Shown: positions 26,021 through 39,003 of the stretch, piece after piece | Layout: each line of letters opens with the position of its first letter | Position numbering within the stretch: position 1 is the stretch's first letter | Source: Hyaloscypha bicolor E | Taxonomy: Eukaryota; Ascomycota; Leotiomycetes; Helotiales; Hyaloscyphaceae | Direction of reading: 5' to 3' | DNA length: 64,000 nt | Assembly (NCBI RefSeq): GCF_002865645.1 | Contig: NW_020194589.1 | Coordinates: 1,038,812-1,102,811, forward strand | Position numbers and translations under genes: made by a program | Notes under the pieces: generated by a model | What the model saw: only the letters and a program-made list of their open reading frames with translations | Databases searched by the model: none | Told to the model about the DNA's origin: nothing

Positions 26021-26829
26021 TATTATATTTATAATAGATAAAAAGAAGCCTTAAATAGATTTATTATTATATATTCTATTTACTAACTAAATTATTATAT
26101 ATAGACCGACTGGATTTATTTCCTTTTATATAGTCTATAGTAGAGAAGCTATATTACTTATAAAAATACACTTTCTAATCTAGAGAATACTTAGATAGAA
26201 TAAAGTCTATAATAGAGAAATGCTTTTAAAAATATATATAAAACAAATATAAATAAGAGATAAAAATATTAAAGAAGCTAGAATAAAGAAAAATAGATAA
26301 TACTAAAAGAAAAAGAAATAATTTAATACTATTTACTAGATTTATTTAAAGCCTATTTCTGAGAAGAATCTAGTTCTTATATATAATATTAAATTAATAA
26401 ATTAAAATAAGTTAAGAAATATAAAGCTACTATATTACTAGCTTGGCCTATATAAAATAAGGTATACGGATTAACTAAAAGAATACTATATACTAGAAGA
26501 ACTTAATAGTACTATATTTTAAAGAATATATATTAGGAATTAATTTAAGTAGTTTATTAAAAGAAATAGATTCTAGTATTTCCCTAAAAACGAAATTAAT
26601 AATAAATATATACCTATAAATAAATGTTTTAAAATAGATATAGAACTAAAAAGGGAAATAATTATAGAGTACTATAAGTAAAATAGTATTTAGGAGATTA
26701 AAAAAGCTACTAGTATTATTATATATATTTTAGAGTTACCGGAATTAGAAAAAGTAAAATATGTTTTCTTTATAAAGAACTAGAAAAAAGTATCTAATAA
26801 TAAGAACTTTTCTTAATCTGAAATAAAGC

Positions 26830-28869
26830 TTATTACTTTTAATTCTTTATATATCTTTTAAATTTTCTTTCTAATTATTATTTATAATTTTTAGAGAATA
26901 TTATTATTAAATTATTATTCTGGAAATTAGACGAACTTTATTATTACTTATTTCTTACTATTATCTAATTACTATTACTAGATAGTATTTTTAATATATA
27001 AGATTCTATTACTAGATCTTGGAAATCGAATATAAAATATTTTTTTTAGTATAAAATTAAATAAAAGATTAAGAAATTATATTATAGACTCTTAATTCCG
27101 AATTATAGTAATAGATAATAACTATATTTAGAAATAGAAAAAGAAGAAAAGAAGAAAGGGGGCCTTTTATATATATCTTACTAAACTAGAAACCTTTTAA
27201 AAGTTCTATTTACTTTTTTACCTAGCTATTCTTATGGCTTATACTAGTCTAAAGCTTAATTATAATATTTATAGATCTCGACTTTAACTTAAATTACTAT
27301 TATAAGTTTCCTTATAATATTTAAATAAATTTCCTAATTAGGAGTTATATATAGACGAAATAGCCGAACTAAAAGCCCTATAAGAGAAAAGGAAAACCTT
27401 ATTAAATCTAATAGTTATTTCCGAAGGTATTTAATAATATATAATTCTGGAAATCTATTAGATATTAGATAAACTAGATCTGTTTATTTAAAGCCTATCT
27501 TATATTAGAAAATCCACTTTCTCTTTAATATAACTATAGCTATTCTTAAAACTAATACTAAGGCTTGGTTAGTATATTATATATTCCTATTTCTATATAA
27601 AGAGAACTTCTTTTATATAGAACCTATTTCCTAATTAAGATATTATTTTATTACCGGAAACTAATTACTTTTTTGAAAAGCTAATATAATTTACTAATTC
27701 TTATTATTAATCTATTTCTTATTATTAAATATTATCTAAATAATTCCTATATTCTTAATACTAATTCGAAATACCTAATCTTTCTATATTCTATATTAAC
27801 TTTAATATTAACTATTCCAAATTTAATAATAATACTATAAACCCTATTTATACTATTTTATAGTTCTTTTTTCTATATATTCTAATATTTTTAGTATTAC
27901 CTTTATTAATATAAATATTACTTTAAAATCCCAAATAACTAAATAGTTTTATATTATTTAAAATTAATTCTAATAAATACTAAATAAATATAATTAGCTT
28001 TCGGAAAAGATATAGATTAGTTTCAGAAAGAATAATATCTTATTCTAAGTTATTTCTTAATTTTATTATTCTAATTTCTTTTTTATTAATACTTATTTTA
28101 TATTTTTTCTAATATTTTTAGTATATTTATATACCTTACCTTTTATATATTTCCTATATTATTTCCCTTCTTTTATACTATTTTTTGAGTTAATAGAGAC
28201 ATTTTTAAATAAATAGGAAATCGGAGTATATTTATATTATAAAATTTTTATTATTTCTTTCTATATTCTAATACTTTAAATACTATTACTATATCTATAT
28301 TTCTATTATATTATCTTTTTATTTCCCTATTATTACTATTTAGTTTAACTTATCTTAACTATTTCCTTAATTATATTTCTTTAGGTATATATATTTATAT
28401 TCTTTTCTATAATAGAAACCTAATTTTATATTTTATTTTCTATAATTATTTCTAATTTATAATTATATTACCTTAAATATATCTAATTATTATATCTATT
28501 TTCCCTATTATAGATATTATTATTTCAGTTTTGTTTTTTTACTAGAAAGAAAGAAAAACTCAAATATATATAATACCTTTATATAATTTAAAACTATTTC
28601 AATTTATTCTTTATTTTAAAATATATTTAAAAGAAATTCTTATAATCTTAAGAATTTTTAATTCTATAACCTATAACTATTATACTAATAATACCTTTAT
28701 AACTAATTAAGAATAATAAAATAGCCGAAATATAGATTCCTTAAGTTAATGAAATATAGTAGCTAGTTCTTATAAGCCATAATATTATTAAAAGCCTATA
28801 GATTAATAGTATTAAAGTTCAGAATATTAAAAGAGTTTAGGCAGTTATAGAAGGCCTACTAATACCAGA
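26830..28869 (+). other. Region between integrase and extra ORF of element B
   Basis: AT-rich DNA without a recognised domain. A short plus-strand frame at about 27230-27640 can be followed through stops (ELYIDEIAELKAL, EKRKTLLNLIVISEGI, ILDKLDLFI), but I do not recognise it. At 28207-28226 lies a 20-bp near-copy of the sequence found just before the 3' LTR of B (31462-31481). Confidence 0.4.
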
Positions 28870-31450
28870 AAAAATAGCTATAATTACCGAATTTAATATA
28901 AATATTCTAGATAAGCTAAATAGTATATATAATAAGCTCTTAAAATAGAAAACCTTTATTAGAAATGGAACTAGACTAGAATTAACTAAGGAAGAGCTAA
29001 AGAACTACTAAGTTAATAATAGGAAATTCGAGAATATTATTAAAGGCATTTCCAAAGGCAAATAAAAGAAGCTTAATAAGATTAAGGCTATAGTAAATAG
29101 TCTAGAAACCAAGGGTTAGAATAGAATTATACTATATAGTAAAGCCTTTAGCTAATATATTAATAATATCTATAATAACCTTAATAAAAACATTTATAAG
29201 AAGTTATACTTTCTCTTTAAGATAAAAGCTTTAGTATATAAAGCTATTTAGTTAATTAATAAAGTTATTTTAAAATATATTAAGAATAAGAAGTATTAGA
29301 ATACTAGTATATTTACTAAATCAGATATTACTAAAGTACTTAAGTATATAAAAGCTATTTCGGAACCTGGAGAATTAGAGTTTAAGCTACTATTAGCTAA
29401 TAACCTTAAAGCTAGATAGTATATTTTTAATATTTCCGGAATCCTAATTAAGAAAGCTTATAATAATAAGCCTTTTCCTGCTTTTCGAGATAAGCCTAGA
29501 AAATAGGCCCTTATTATAATTTCAGCTTTAATTTAACTGGATCTAGCTAAGAAAAATAAAGCTAATTTAATAAAGCCTAGTAAGAAAGCTACTAGTAAAG
29601 CTAGTAGAACTAGTAAAACTAGTAGAACTAGTATAACTAGATAAGAAAAACCTAATAAGAATAGAAAATAAGCTAAGCCTAAAACTCCTAATAAATAATA
29701 GAGATCTAAATACTAGACTAAATATAAGATTAGTAAAATAAAGAAAAGTAAAAAGGAATTCTTTATTCTAAAGAAAAAGATACTATTTAGAAAAACTCCC
29801 TTAATTATATCTAGAACTAAAAAGCAGAAAACCAAAAATATTAAGTCCGGAAAACTTAATAATAATATTAAGTATATCTATAAAATATTAGCTAAATAGA
29901 AATTAATACTTATTTAATAGAATAAATATATTTTTAAGGAAATATATAGTAGTATTTTGGGACCTATCTATAAGCGAGAATACTATAGAATTAATAATAG
30001 ATTCCTTAAAGCTCTTTATATAGGATATATTTAGTAATTTACTAATACTTTCTCTATTAATATACGAGATATTAAGAATATTCTAAAGCTAATTACTAAG
30101 ATCTATAAAGTTACTAAAAATAAGAAGTATATTTCTATTACTTGAATAGATAAGGAAATACAGGATTTCTTTTTTAAGATATAGGAAATTAAATAATATA
30201 AATATAAGTATTATATTTCTAATTAATTCCGCCCAAATTTATAGCTCTAATTCAATACTATAGTTCCTATTTCTAAATCTAGTACTACTAATCTAGATAT
30301 AAATAGCTATATTTATAAAAAGAATTACCTAAAGTAGATTAAGAAGTTTAATATTCGAGAACTCTTAATAATAGAAATAGAAATATTATAGTTCTATTTC
30401 TAAAAAGATAATATATTAATATATAAAGATCTTAGTAATAGCTACTTTATCTTAGCCTCTTAACTCTTAATAGCAGATCTATTAATATAGCTCGGATTTT
30501 ATAAGATATTAAACAAGTATCTTATTTATCTAGTTATTTACTTTTAGCTAGTCTAATACTTTATTTCTAGAAATATTAATTATAATTAGTATAAAGGCAA
30601 TACTAAAAATCTGGCTATTACTAAAGCTTTAAGTAGCAAATTCTACCTTAGTAAAGAGTATTGAAATATTAGTTATATTTTCTTTATAGACTATAAAAAA
30701 ACTATTATTTTTAGTAAGAAGTTCTTTAAAGACATTAATTACTCTTTTATTTCTAATAAATTTAAGTTAGAAGTAGCTAAGAAATTAAGCAAGTATCTAC
30801 TAAAGGTAATAGAAGAGAAGACTTCGAATATAGTCTATATAACTAGATAAATAAATGCCTTTAGCTAAATAATCTATAAGTCTGGAATTATAAGAAAGTA
30901 TTAATTCTTAAATAATATATAAGTTAAAGAATAGCTTAATAATAATTTACTATTTAATAGGCCTTTTATTATAGTTCTAATAAATCTAGTTACTATTAAG
31001 GATAGAATATACGAAAATAAAGTCTCCTATAAGGTTATTAAAGCCTTTTATCTAGAGCTTTCTCCTCCTATTAAAGGTTAATTTAAGGATATAGTAAATA
31101 ATACAAAATTTAAAGAAGCTATTTGTTTAGAATATATTAATATAATATATAATATAATTCGCTATAATAAGCCTTTTTAATACCTAGTAGTAAAAGCGGA
31201 AATTAAATAATAGTTAAAGGCAAATACTAATTAATATAGAGAACTATATCGGATTTAGTATAAGAATATAACTAAGCGGGTTCGGATTACTTTTAAGTAA
31301 GTTCAGGAATATAAAATAAGATTATTTAAGAGTAATAAGTCTTATTTTAAGTATATAGAAGAGAAATTAGATTAATTAATAAAAGAGAATCTTGAATATT
31401 TTATTATTTCGGACTCTAAATAGGATTTTTCTATTATTTTTAGTATTTAG
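28870..31450 (+). pseudogene. Unrecognised ORF relic, about 860 codons, in the env position of element B
   Basis: One plus-strand frame can be followed for about 2.6 kb with only TAG, TAA and no frameshift that I could detect. Pieces include ISEPGELEFKLLLANNLKA, a basic low-complexity stretch with repeated S-R-T-S-K-T (about 29590-29650), ILGPIYKREYYRINNRFLKALYIGY, and FNIRELLIIEIEIL. It lies between integrase and the 3' LTR of B, in the same direction. It could be a third ORF of B or a captured or nested sequence. I do not recognise the family; no RT, integrase or DDE motif is visible. Confidence 0.5.
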
Positions 31451-31487
31451 GAGATAAATATAAATAAATAGGGAATCGGATATAATA

Positions 31488-31783
31488 TGGCAGGCTATAT
31501 TTATTAAAAATTATATTATTTTGGCAGTTTTGAGGTTTAGGTTATATAATAAAAGCCGTAGTCTTTTATATATAACTTATAGAAATTATATAAGAAAACT
31601 GGTTTTTCTATAGATTTAGAAAATAATTCTTTATAAATATTTAATTAATTAAGCTTTTATATACTATATATTATTTATATTTTACTATTTATACTTTTAA
31701 TTTATTATTTTACTATTAAGTTATGTTTTGTATTCTAATATACTTTATATAAGTTTTTGTCTTATTATAGTTTCCTTCCTATA
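31488..31783 (+). repeat. 3' LTR of gypsy element B
   Basis: Starts TGGCAGGC and pairs with 12019-12314. It is followed by renewed similarity to copia family A at about 31789, so it marks the right edge of B. Confidence 0.8.
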
Positions 31784-32437
31784 ATACTTAGTAAAGATAT
31801 ATTATATTAATTATAAGTTATTTTTCCTATATAGTTCCGAGCTTTATAAGGTATTTATATAAGAATTTCGAATCTATATAAATAACTAGTAATAAATTAA
31901 TTTCTAGAACTCTATTAACTATTAATTTAATTATAGTATTTATATTAAAATCATATATTATATTATATAGCTTAAAGGCTAATATACTTTAAATAACTAG
32001 TAAATAATATTTGTATTCTAAGTAATATTAGTTAAGGCTAGAATATATTCTATTTATAAAAATAAATCTTTATTATTTATAAAAAATAAATTAGTAAATA
32101 TAATTAAATAAAGGATTTCTTTATTTAGCTTTATAAATTATAATTTCTTAGTAGTATTCTTAACTTATTACTAAAGGTATTTATTAAATAAACTAATATT
32201 GTTTTCTATAAGTTTAATAGCTTAAATAGCTATTATAAGATTATAGACGGCTTTAGATTAATAAACTAATATAATATATTATTTCTTAATTATAAGATTT
32301 ATATATATAATACTTCTATTACTTATTATAATAAAGTTCTTAGTTAATATAGTCTTAAAGTTACTATATTAGTACTCTTATATAAGAGTAATTCTAGTAA
32401 TCTTAGTCTTTATAATTATAGTATTTTTAGGGGTTTT

Positions 32438-32584
32438 TGTTACGAAACCGGGCTCTGGGCTTGGAAAGCAGGTAGAGTGGCTCTTAATCCGAGGATTCTA
32501 AACTAAGGAGAGAAGCTCGTATATATAGGAGCTTTAGTGTTCTAAATACTAGCTAGCCGCATGCGTTATCGCGATTACGTAACA
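32438..32584 (+). repeat. Solo-LTR-like insertion of normal base composition
   Basis: 147 bp with perfect 7-bp inverted ends TGTTACG...CGTAACA, retaining CA, TG and CG dinucleotides, inside RIP-degraded copia sequence. TG...CA ends suggest an LTR. No target duplication is clear (GTTTT left, CTAAA right), so its exact nature is uncertain. The adjoining extra sequence (32398-32437, 32585-32632) is absent from element A too. Confidence 0.5.
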
Positions 32585-33350
32585 CTAAATTTACTAGTAA
32601 AGTAGTAAAGCGTAATAGTTTTAGTAGTTTTAGTATATATAATACCTTTATTAAACTTTAGGTTATAATTAAAAATAAGTTATTTCTGCTTTTTAGCTAA
32701 ATATTAAGCTTTCTTAAGCTTTAATTATTCTAATTCTAGGAAATTATTATTACTAATAATTAGAGTATTATTAGTTTATAAATCTATTATACTAAATAGT
32801 TACTTATTATAAAGAAAGTATAAATTATAAATTAACTATTTTATAATAAGCTTATTAATATAATAGAAGTAATAAGTTTTAAACTAGTAGTTTCTAGCTT
32901 TTAGTATATTATATAGTAATTTTATAACTTTTAGAACTAAATTATTCTATAAATATAGTTATTTAGTAAGCTTTTAGAATAATTCTATATAAAAATCGCG
33001 ATTTAAGAAAGTTATTAATTAAATATATACTTATAAGATATTTTATAAGTAAAGCCCTATAGTTTTAGTTATTATAATAGTAATACTAAAAATAATTCTC
33101 TAGCTAATATATTAAATAATTAGTAATTAAATTAATATAATATATTTCTTCTAATTATTATATACTTAAATAATAAGCCTTAATTTATAAAGCTCTTTAT
33201 TAGTATTCTTAATCTTAATCTTATTAATAAACTTAGAATTAAAAATATATATTTCCTCTAATACTTCTAAATATAAAATAATCTTAAAGATTTCCTTTCT
33301 AGAAGTTCTTTAATTTTAGCTTAATAAAAACCCTTATACTAAGTATTATT

Positions 33351-33650
33351 TATTAGATATATATCTTTTATCTTTTCTATTTTAATTTCGTTATTTTATA
33401 AGATATAACGGGTCGAGACCTAATTAATATATTTGGCTAAAAGCCTTTATTTAGGTTATATAATTTCAGATATATCCGAAGTTATATAATATATTTCCTT
33501 TAGTTAATAGAATAACTATATATTATTTAAAAAGCTTAAATATCTTAAGAAATATAATTCTTATTCTTACTTCTTTTTCTTTTCTTTTTTCTTTTTAGAG
33601 AATTCTATTTAGTTAATTAAACTACTAGTTTTCTTTATATAAAGGCCTGG
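33351..33650. repeat. About 300-bp insertion in the copia copy, unidentified
   Basis: Found by comparison with 3985-4000 of element A, where it is absent. It begins TATTAGATAT and ends near GGCCTGG. It could be a solo LTR, but I found no matching end or target duplication. Confidence 0.35.
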
Positions 33651-36581
33651 CCTATAATATAAGAATATTATAATTTTAAATAGTATTTTATAAAATTATT
33701 TCCTTCTATATTTCAGGGAAATAGTAAAAGGAATTATATTTATTTTACTTTTACTATTATTATTATTATATTTGAAATTAGGGCTAGAATTATTAAGATT
33801 AAAGCTTTTATTTCTTTATAAAAATAGCTATATAAAAGTTAAATAAAAAAAGGTATTATTATATAATAAAGCTAGTATATATAACTTATTCTCTATAAAT
33901 GCTAGCTTATATAGCTCTTTTTACTATTCTAATTAGCTAGTATTTCCTTTATATTATACTAAGACTTCTAAACTTAATAAAAGTTTATATATATTAGTTA
34001 TAAAGAATCTATTATATATATTTAAGGCTTTTATAACTTTATAACTAGCTTATAAGCTTTTTATCTCATTTATTACTTTTCTTAGGATATTTAATTATTA
34101 TATAACTAAAAGAAATAAAGGATTATATTTACTTATTTAAGGTAAAGTATAGTACTATTATATATATTCTTGGCTAAGTAAGGTTTATTACTAAAACTCA
34201 CCTATTTTATAAGTTCTTAACTTTTTTTATACTTATTTATTAATTATTGTATTTAATATACTAGTTAATTTAAAGTAATTCTAAAATATAGTTTTTTAGC
34301 TTTTAAATTATATTAAAATCTTTATTTTCTTTTAAGTAGGAATTAGAAAAAAGAAAATTATTAAGCAAATTAGTATATAAAATTGCGAAAAGTAAGGTTT
34401 ATTATACTTTATATTTTAATAATATAATAAATATAGTTAATATTAAAATTTGTAAGAAATAGATTAATTTATATTATTATTATAAAGAAGTTACTAACTA
34501 ATTTCTAATATATAAAAGCATCTCGTTATACTTTTATATATAAGTAAAATAGGTAAGTTTTAATATAAAAGCAGAATTAATTAAAAATATATTTAATATT
34601 ACTATATTATAAACTAAAAGTATAAGAATTAATTCTATCTAATTCTATAATATTATTAATTACTTTAAAGGCTATTTATAATACTATATTCTTATTAATT
34701 CGCTTAATTTTAGTTATAATAATCTTATAGACTTATTAAACTATATTATAGTATTATTTAATAATTCTAATAAAGTAATAAGCTTTTATAAAAATAATTT
34801 TAATCTTAGTTCTTATTAAATTTATAAACTATATAAACTCTTTACTAGTAAACTACTTTCTAGTATCTATAGTAATCTAATTAAAAGAGCTTAAATAAGT
34901 ATTAATCTAGTACTATTTTAGAATATTTTATATATATTAAATACTAAGGCTCTATAGCTAATATCTTACTTAATATTATATTTCCTTATTAATAATATAT
35001 AATATAAGCTTCTTATATATATAGAAAATATTAATAATAATAAAGTAATTAAAGCTAATATTATTTCTTAAATTAAACTTGAATTAATTAAATAATTTAT
35101 TATATATTTAGTATTATTTATAATATCTTATAAAATATTTAAAAGCTTATTTATTAATTTTATAGCCTATTTATTCTAAGACGTTTTATAGTTTCTCGAT
35201 TAATAAATAGCTAAATTAATAATATAATTATTATAATTCAGGTTCTATAAGAAAATAAGAGTTAAAAATAAAAGATTTTAATATAAAGGTTTTTAAGGAA
35301 ATGTTTTATAGTAAGAAAGAATAACTGAAATATTATATTAGAAATATATATTACTTAATAAATATAATTAAATAATTCTTAAAGTTTATTAAAATATATC
35401 TTTAATTCATTTATATTTATTAAGCTTAATAAAAATAAAGTTTTTAAAAATATAATATGAAATTATATAAGCCTAATTAGTATTTCTATAACTATAAATC
35501 TTAAAGAAAATAAAGTCTTAATTCTGAATTTAATTTTAATATACTTTTAATAAATCTATTAAGCTTAATACTATTATTTATTTATTATAAAGCTTAGAAT
35601 TAATTAAAACTAGTAATTAAGTATTTAGTAGCCCTATTATTTATTATAATTCTATAAAGTAATTAGTATTATATCTAGATATATACTTTATTATAAAGGT
35701 CTAAAAGTTCTTTATAAGTAATTTATCTAATTTTAAGATATAATTCTCTTCTATTAATAAGTAATAATAAGAGTAGTTTATAAGCTAATTTATAAGATTA
35801 CCGGCTATATTTAATAGTATATTAGGAAATTATAAATTAGAAGTAAAAAAAAGAATTTAGACTAAAGTAAAATAGAAATTTAAAATATTTTCTTTAGAGT
35901 TCTTTATATTTATTAGTAAAGTATTAAAAATATTATTTAGTTTATTTATACTACTTCTATTATCTTATTTATCTCTTAGTTCGCCTTTAATAAAAGATAT
36001 ATAATTTAAATATATTTTTATAAACTTTCTCTTAAACCCTAGAAAGCTTAGAATCTTAAACTAATAAAGGTTTCTAGTTCTAAATCAAGCTTTCTTATTT
36101 TATTACTCTTTACTAATATATTTCTAGAATTAATAATCTAGTTTCTGGTATATAAAATATAACTTTAAAGGATTTATATAGTTATTATCTTAGTTATAGG
36201 ACTTATAAGAGTTTAATAATTCCCGAATTAAAAAATTACCTAAATAATTATTTAAGTAATATTATTAATTAGTAAAGAAAGTATTAATATTATTTAATTT
36301 AATTTTCTTAAAAGCTATAATTAAGAACTATAGCTTATAAAAAAGCTTACTAAAGTTTATTAGAGAATCTAAAATAGTATATTTATATATTCCGGAGTTT
36401 TAGTAAATAGTAATAATTTTATTATAAAGAAATCTAGTTATTTATAAAATAAATATAAAGCTATATTATAATTAATATAGCTTATTAATTATTAACTAAA
36501 TAACTTAGTAAGTCGATTTTTCCGTATATTTCTCTAATATTAAAGACTATATAATTATATTTTAATAAAAATCTAACTAAA

Positions 36582-36645
36582 GAAATAACTATTAAAAAAG
36601 AGAATTTAGCTAGAGAAATAATTATTAAAAAAGAGAATTTAGCTA
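36582..36645. repeat. 33-bp direct repeat, two copies
   Basis: 36582-36612 and 36615-36645 differ by one transition (ACTATT versus ATTATT context). In frame, it gives two copies of an 11-residue unit. Confidence 0.75.
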
Positions 36646-37584
36646 AAAAAGAAACTAGAGCTAGAAAGAAGTCTAAAGAAAAGCTTATTAAAAGAAAGGC
36701 TAGAAAAAAGAATAAAGTTAGTAAGAAATAGCTAGTAAAGTAAAAATAACTTATTATTCTTATAAAAAATCGAAAATCCAAATATAAAGTAAATAAAATA
36801 AAGAAAGAAAGAGAAAATATTAAGTTTATTAATATAAAAAATAATACTCTAAAGTAAAAAATACTATTTAGAAATACTTTAAAAGATATATTAAAGTTTA
36901 AAAAATAAAAAACTCAAGATTTTAATTCTAGTAAGATTTCTAATAATAAATATAAATATAATATACTAAAAAAATAAAAATAAAATATTTAATAACTAGA
37001 ATAATTATAAATTTAATAAATTATATACTATTATTTTAGAACTAATTTATAAATAAAACTACTTTAAAAGTATTAATAAATCTATTAGAATTCTATATAC
37101 TAAATACTATAAATAATTTAAAAGTATTTTTAAGTTTAATATAAAACTCTTTATAATAGAAACCTTTATAAATTAGATCTCTTTAATTTATAATATAATT
37201 ATTTATATATAAGAGAGGGCCTAGAATAAAAGAACTTAAGGTAACTATTATTTATCTAAAAAGCCTTTTATATAAAGATATATATATAAAATAAAGAGAT
37301 TTAAAGTATTTTTTTTAAATAAAAAGTTATATACTTATCTAGAGAAAACTATAAGTTATAATAAACTATAATATAGAAATAAAAGAGAGCTTTATTAGTT
37401 TCTTCTTTTAAAAAGCTAACCTACTACTTTATATAAGCTATCTAGTCTATATAAGCTATACTATATAATTAAAAACTAATAAAATATATTAAAAGAATTT
37501 TTTTTTAAAAAAAGAAAATAATATTATTATATTTAAATAATATTATATATTATTTATATACTTTAATAAATATAAGTTATTATA

Positions 37585-37648
37585 AATATCTTTTATATTA
37601 AATATCTTTTATATTAAATATCTTTTATATTAAATATCTTTTATATTA
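37585..37648. repeat. 16-bp tandem repeat, four exact units
   Basis: Unit AATATCTTTTATATTA, four perfect copies in a row. Exactness in heavily mutated DNA suggests recent slippage. Confidence 0.85.
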
Positions 37649-38746
37649 AATATTTAAAATAAGTATTTAAATAAAATTAAAACCTTAATACTAAGTTTTA
37701 ATTTATATATTTAAGTATTTAGTTTTATTATATAAAAGCTATTAATAATAAAACATTAATTTTTTAATATAAAAATTATTATTATTTTTAGTATTCTAAT
37801 TTTAAAATTAGAATTAATTTAATAAATTTTAGAACTAGTTATAAGTTATTAAAATTTAATTAGTATACTTATAACCTTAAATAAAGGCTTATTCTAAAAA
37901 AGAAGTAATTAAACTATAGCCTTAAAGAAAAAGGAATAATAAGTCTCTCGGTTTAATAAAAAGAAGTAATAAGTTTATTAGTTTAATAAAATAAAGTAAT
38001 TATTAATAAATAAGTTATTAAGAAATATTTAATTAATAATAAAGTATTTTAATTTGAAATCTAATAGCTATAATAGTAATTTTATTAATAATAATTATAG
38101 CTATAATAATTTAAATCCGTAATTAAATCAATTATATATAATTTTTAGTTTTCTTTTTAGTTTTTAGAAAATCAAGTATTTAATACTTACTTAAAATTAT
38201 AATTACTTTATTATTAAAAATTAGCTTTTAACTAAATAATTTTATTATTCTTATTTTATAATTAACTAAAATATATAATTCTAATAGATATAATTAAGGA
38301 AAAACCTTTATTTAATATTTTTAAAAGAAGTTTTAAATATAAAAAGATTCTAAAAGTTAAGGTTCTTAAATTATATTATAAGAAAAATATTAAAAAATAA
38401 AATATATTTATATTTATTTAAAAGAACTTATTTAGGGCCTAATAATAAACTTATAATACTTATTTAAATAAGGTAAATACTATTATTATTATATTATATA
38501 AAATTATTAGTTTACTAGAAATACTAAATATAGTTATATATATATTATAAAATACTTATTATATTTATTTATTAATAAAATAATATATTCTAGAAATAGA
38601 AAGTATATATTATAATATTAATATACTTTCCCTAAATTTACTATATCTAATTAGGTTTAGTCTATAGAAAGAGCTATATATATAATATAAAATTATATAT
38701 ATAATAAATTAGTAATATAATTATTCTAATAAAAACCTTATATAAT

Positions 38747-39003
38747 TATTAATATAACTAGTTTTATAGAAATTATATAATTTATATTATATAATCTAGT
38801 ATTCTATATATAAGATATAGGATATATAGGAAATAAGATATACTAGATACTAGTATTAATTAGGCTTAGTATATTTAAGGATTATATATTAGAACCTTAA
38901 TATTATAATCTCTATTTATAGAAAAACAATTATTTTACTAACTAATATAACTAGTATTCTATAATATTATATAATAGTATTATATATTACTAGTAAACTA
39001 ATA
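38747..39003 (+). repeat. Solo LTR of copia family A, inverted relative to element A
   Basis: The reverse complement starts TATTAGTTTACTAGTAATAT and continues through the diagnostic ATATATAATCC...CTAAGCCTAA block to a TTATATTAATA end. This aligns with the LTR at 1944-2256 over about 257 bp. The heptamer tract is shorter. Flanks ATAAT (38742-38746) and ATAAC (39004-39008) look like a mutated target duplication. No internal element sequence adjoins it. Confidence 0.65.

Larger units (their letters stand above)
12019..31788 (+). mobile_element. Ty3/gypsy LTR retrotransposon B, split by element C
   Basis: Bounded by LTRs at 12019-12314 and 31488 to about 31783. Removing element C (17651-24266) leaves about 13.2 kb. 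Plus-strand order is gag, protease, reverse transcriptase (ending at the C insertion), RNase H, integrase, then an extra ORF relic before the 3' LTR. PR-RT-RH-IN order is Ty3/gypsy. TAGTA flanks both sides (12014-12018 and 31789-31793), although the exact 3' LTR edge is uncertain by about 5 bp. All frames carry RIP-type stops. Confidence 0.75.
31789..36480 (-). mobile_element. Second copia copy (family A), right fragment
   Basis: Colinear with about 2625-6370 of element A on the same strand. RT positions 32700-33320 and integrase 34700-35095 line up. The QTDD box again reads NN (32767-32772). The left end joins the 11640-12018 fragment once element B is removed. The right end stops inside the gag region; no LTR is present there, so the copy is truncated. 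It is interrupted by about 235 bp around 32398-32632 and about 300 bp around 33351-33650, neither of which is in A. Confidence 0.78.
36481..38746. other. AT-rich relic region with two small repeats
   Basis: No gene. Bases 36581-36750 read on the plus strand as a lysine/glutamate-rich stretch containing an 11-residue duplication (TIKKENLA). This might be the tail of a DNA-transposon protein, but nothing else supports that. The rest is low-complexity AT-rich DNA. Confidence 0.5.

Noticed and set aside
36485..36781. 98-codon minus-strand ORF, hydrophobic
   Set aside because: It is the antisense of a lysine-rich 33-bp repeat; apparent membrane-like composition is a by-product of AAA/TTT codons.
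37585..37648. Possible CRISPR-like array
   Set aside because: Head-to-tail 16-bp repeats without spacers in a eukaryotic AT-rich region; a simple tandem repeat.
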